Source: Pseudomonadota bacterium (GTDB lineage: Bacteria; Myxococcota_A; Polyangia; Polyangiales; Polyangiaceae). Taken from it: 5,162 nt of DNA. The first letter of the stretch is position 1. Every line of letters begins with the position of its first letter. The stretch covers positions 1-5,162 of the forward strand of contig JAEWOQ010000258.1 of the NCBI GenBank assembly GCA_023460875.1, written 5' to 3'. The position numbers and the translations under genes are program-made. Below are positions 4,644-5,162 of the stretch, in pieces. A model generated the notes under the pieces. That model did not search any database, was not told the origin of the DNA, and was given only the letters and a program-made list of their open reading frames with translations.

Positions 4644-5162
4644 GCGCACGTCGCGGGACAACCAAGCCTCCAGGGCGTCGAGCGCCCCGTCCACCGTGTA
4701 GCGCTCCGCCGTCACGTCCACGCGGAGCCCGAGGTCCCGCGCCGTCTGCGCGGTCACCGGTCCGATGCACGCCACCGTGACCCGCTCCGGCAGACGCGCC
4801 GCCTCCGCGCCCAGGGCCGCCACCAATGAGCTCACCATGGAGCTCGACGTGAGGAGCACGACGTCCACCGCGTCACGGGCGAGCTCCGCCAGGCGCGCGG
4901 CCTCCGGCCCCGTGACGGGGTGCGTCTCATAGGCGGCCACGACGTCCACCTCCGCTCCGGCGGCGCGGAGCCGCTCCGGGAGCACGTCTCGCGCCACCCG
5001 CGCGCGGGCGAGCAGCACCCGCCCGAGGGGCCGCTCGGCGCGGGTGTCGAGCAGGGTCTCGACCAGCGACTCGGCGACGTACTCGGGGGCCATCACGTCC
5101 GCCCGGAGCCCCCGCGCCCGCAGCGCCGCGGCCGGCGTGGGCCCGCTGACGGCGCTGCGCGC
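4635..5162 (-). CDS. hemD: Uroporphyrinogen-III synthase HemD, C-terminal part
   Basis: HemD closes hydroxymethylbilane to uroporphyrinogen III with inversion of ring D, the branch-point step of haem, sirohaem and cobalamin synthesis. The last 175 residues are present; the frame stays open to the right edge and the start lies outside the window. The visible protein begins in the first GP-x-x-A segment (VSGPTPAAALRARGLRADV). It continues through the hinge (RVLLARARVARDVLPERL, AGAEVDVVAAYETHP), then VVLLTSSSMVSSLV, then the second IGPVTAQTARDLGL and the closing AERYTVDGALDALEAWL, all in family order. Roughly the first 80 residues of a usual 250-residue protein are missing. An internal GTG-ATG at 5096-5091 is not the start, since family sequence continues upstream. 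A fusion to an upstream methyltransferase, seen in some bacteria, cannot be judged. It converges on prmA with a 9-bp stop-to-stop overlap. Confidence 0.92.
   Translation of the reverse strand, partial: ARSAVSGPTPAAALRARGLRADVMAPEYVAESLVETLLDTRAERPLGRVLLARARVARDVLPERLRAAGAEVDVVAAYETHPVTGPEAARLAELARDAVDVVLLTSSSMVSSLVAALGAEAARLPERVTVACIGPVTAQTARDLGLRVDVTAERYTVDGALDALEAWLSRDVRSA

Noticed and set aside
5091..5096. GTG-ATG as the start of hemD
   Set aside because: HemD-like sequence (VSGPTPAAALRARGLRADV) continues in frame upstream to the window edge, so the gene starts outside the window.

Overview
The window is GC-rich bacterial DNA with dense coding on both strands and frequent GTG starts. The gene content suggests a deltaproteobacterium in the wide sense, most likely Myxococcota. 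The pointers are a receiver protein with a very long Pro/Ala/Gln linker and a helical tail, an FHA-GGDEF diguanylate cyclase, and codon use with strong G/C at third positions. This placement is an inference from style and architecture; there is no rRNA or other firm phylogenetic marker here.

Layout. Positions 1-198 (minus) hold the 5' part of an unrecognised gene that runs off the left edge. Positions 244-1317 (minus) encode a complete HrcA heat-shock repressor, 45 bp upstream of that gene and probably co-transcribed with it. A 121-bp divergent spacer (1318-1438) holds a good sigma70-like promoter for the rightward genes, a bulged inverted repeat over its -35 box, and a C8 run inside its spacer. 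Positions 1439-2383 (plus) encode a response regulator: an N-terminal receiver domain with an intact phosphorylation site, a low-complexity linker with QAPPP-type repeats, and a conserved-looking helical C-terminus. Positions 2384-2801 are a 418-bp non-coding gap with hairpins, an 11-bp tandem duplication, a 16-bp tandem repeat (5 full copies plus 6 bp) and a C13 homopolymer. Positions 2802-3749 (plus) encode an FHA-GGDEF diguanylate cyclase with intact catalytic and inhibitory sites. It is followed after 3 bp by prmA (3753-4643, ribosomal protein L11 methyltransferase). Positions 4635-5162 (minus) are the 3' part of hemD (uroporphyrinogen-III synthase), convergent with prmA and overlapping it by 9 bp.

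How they work together. The housekeeping functions (HrcA, PrmA, HemD) flank two signalling proteins: a phospho-receiver with no DNA-binding or enzymatic output, and a c-di-GMP synthase with a phosphothreonine-binding FHA domain. Their adjacency raises the possibility of one signalling circuit, but the repeat-filled gap means co-transcription is not assured. No mobile element, CRISPR array, tRNA or rRNA was seen. The most unusual content is the repeat and homopolymer load in the regulatory DNA of the two signalling genes, and a Thr-containing acidic motif at the N-terminus of the FHA-GGDEF protein. I found no clear evidence of a wholly new system.
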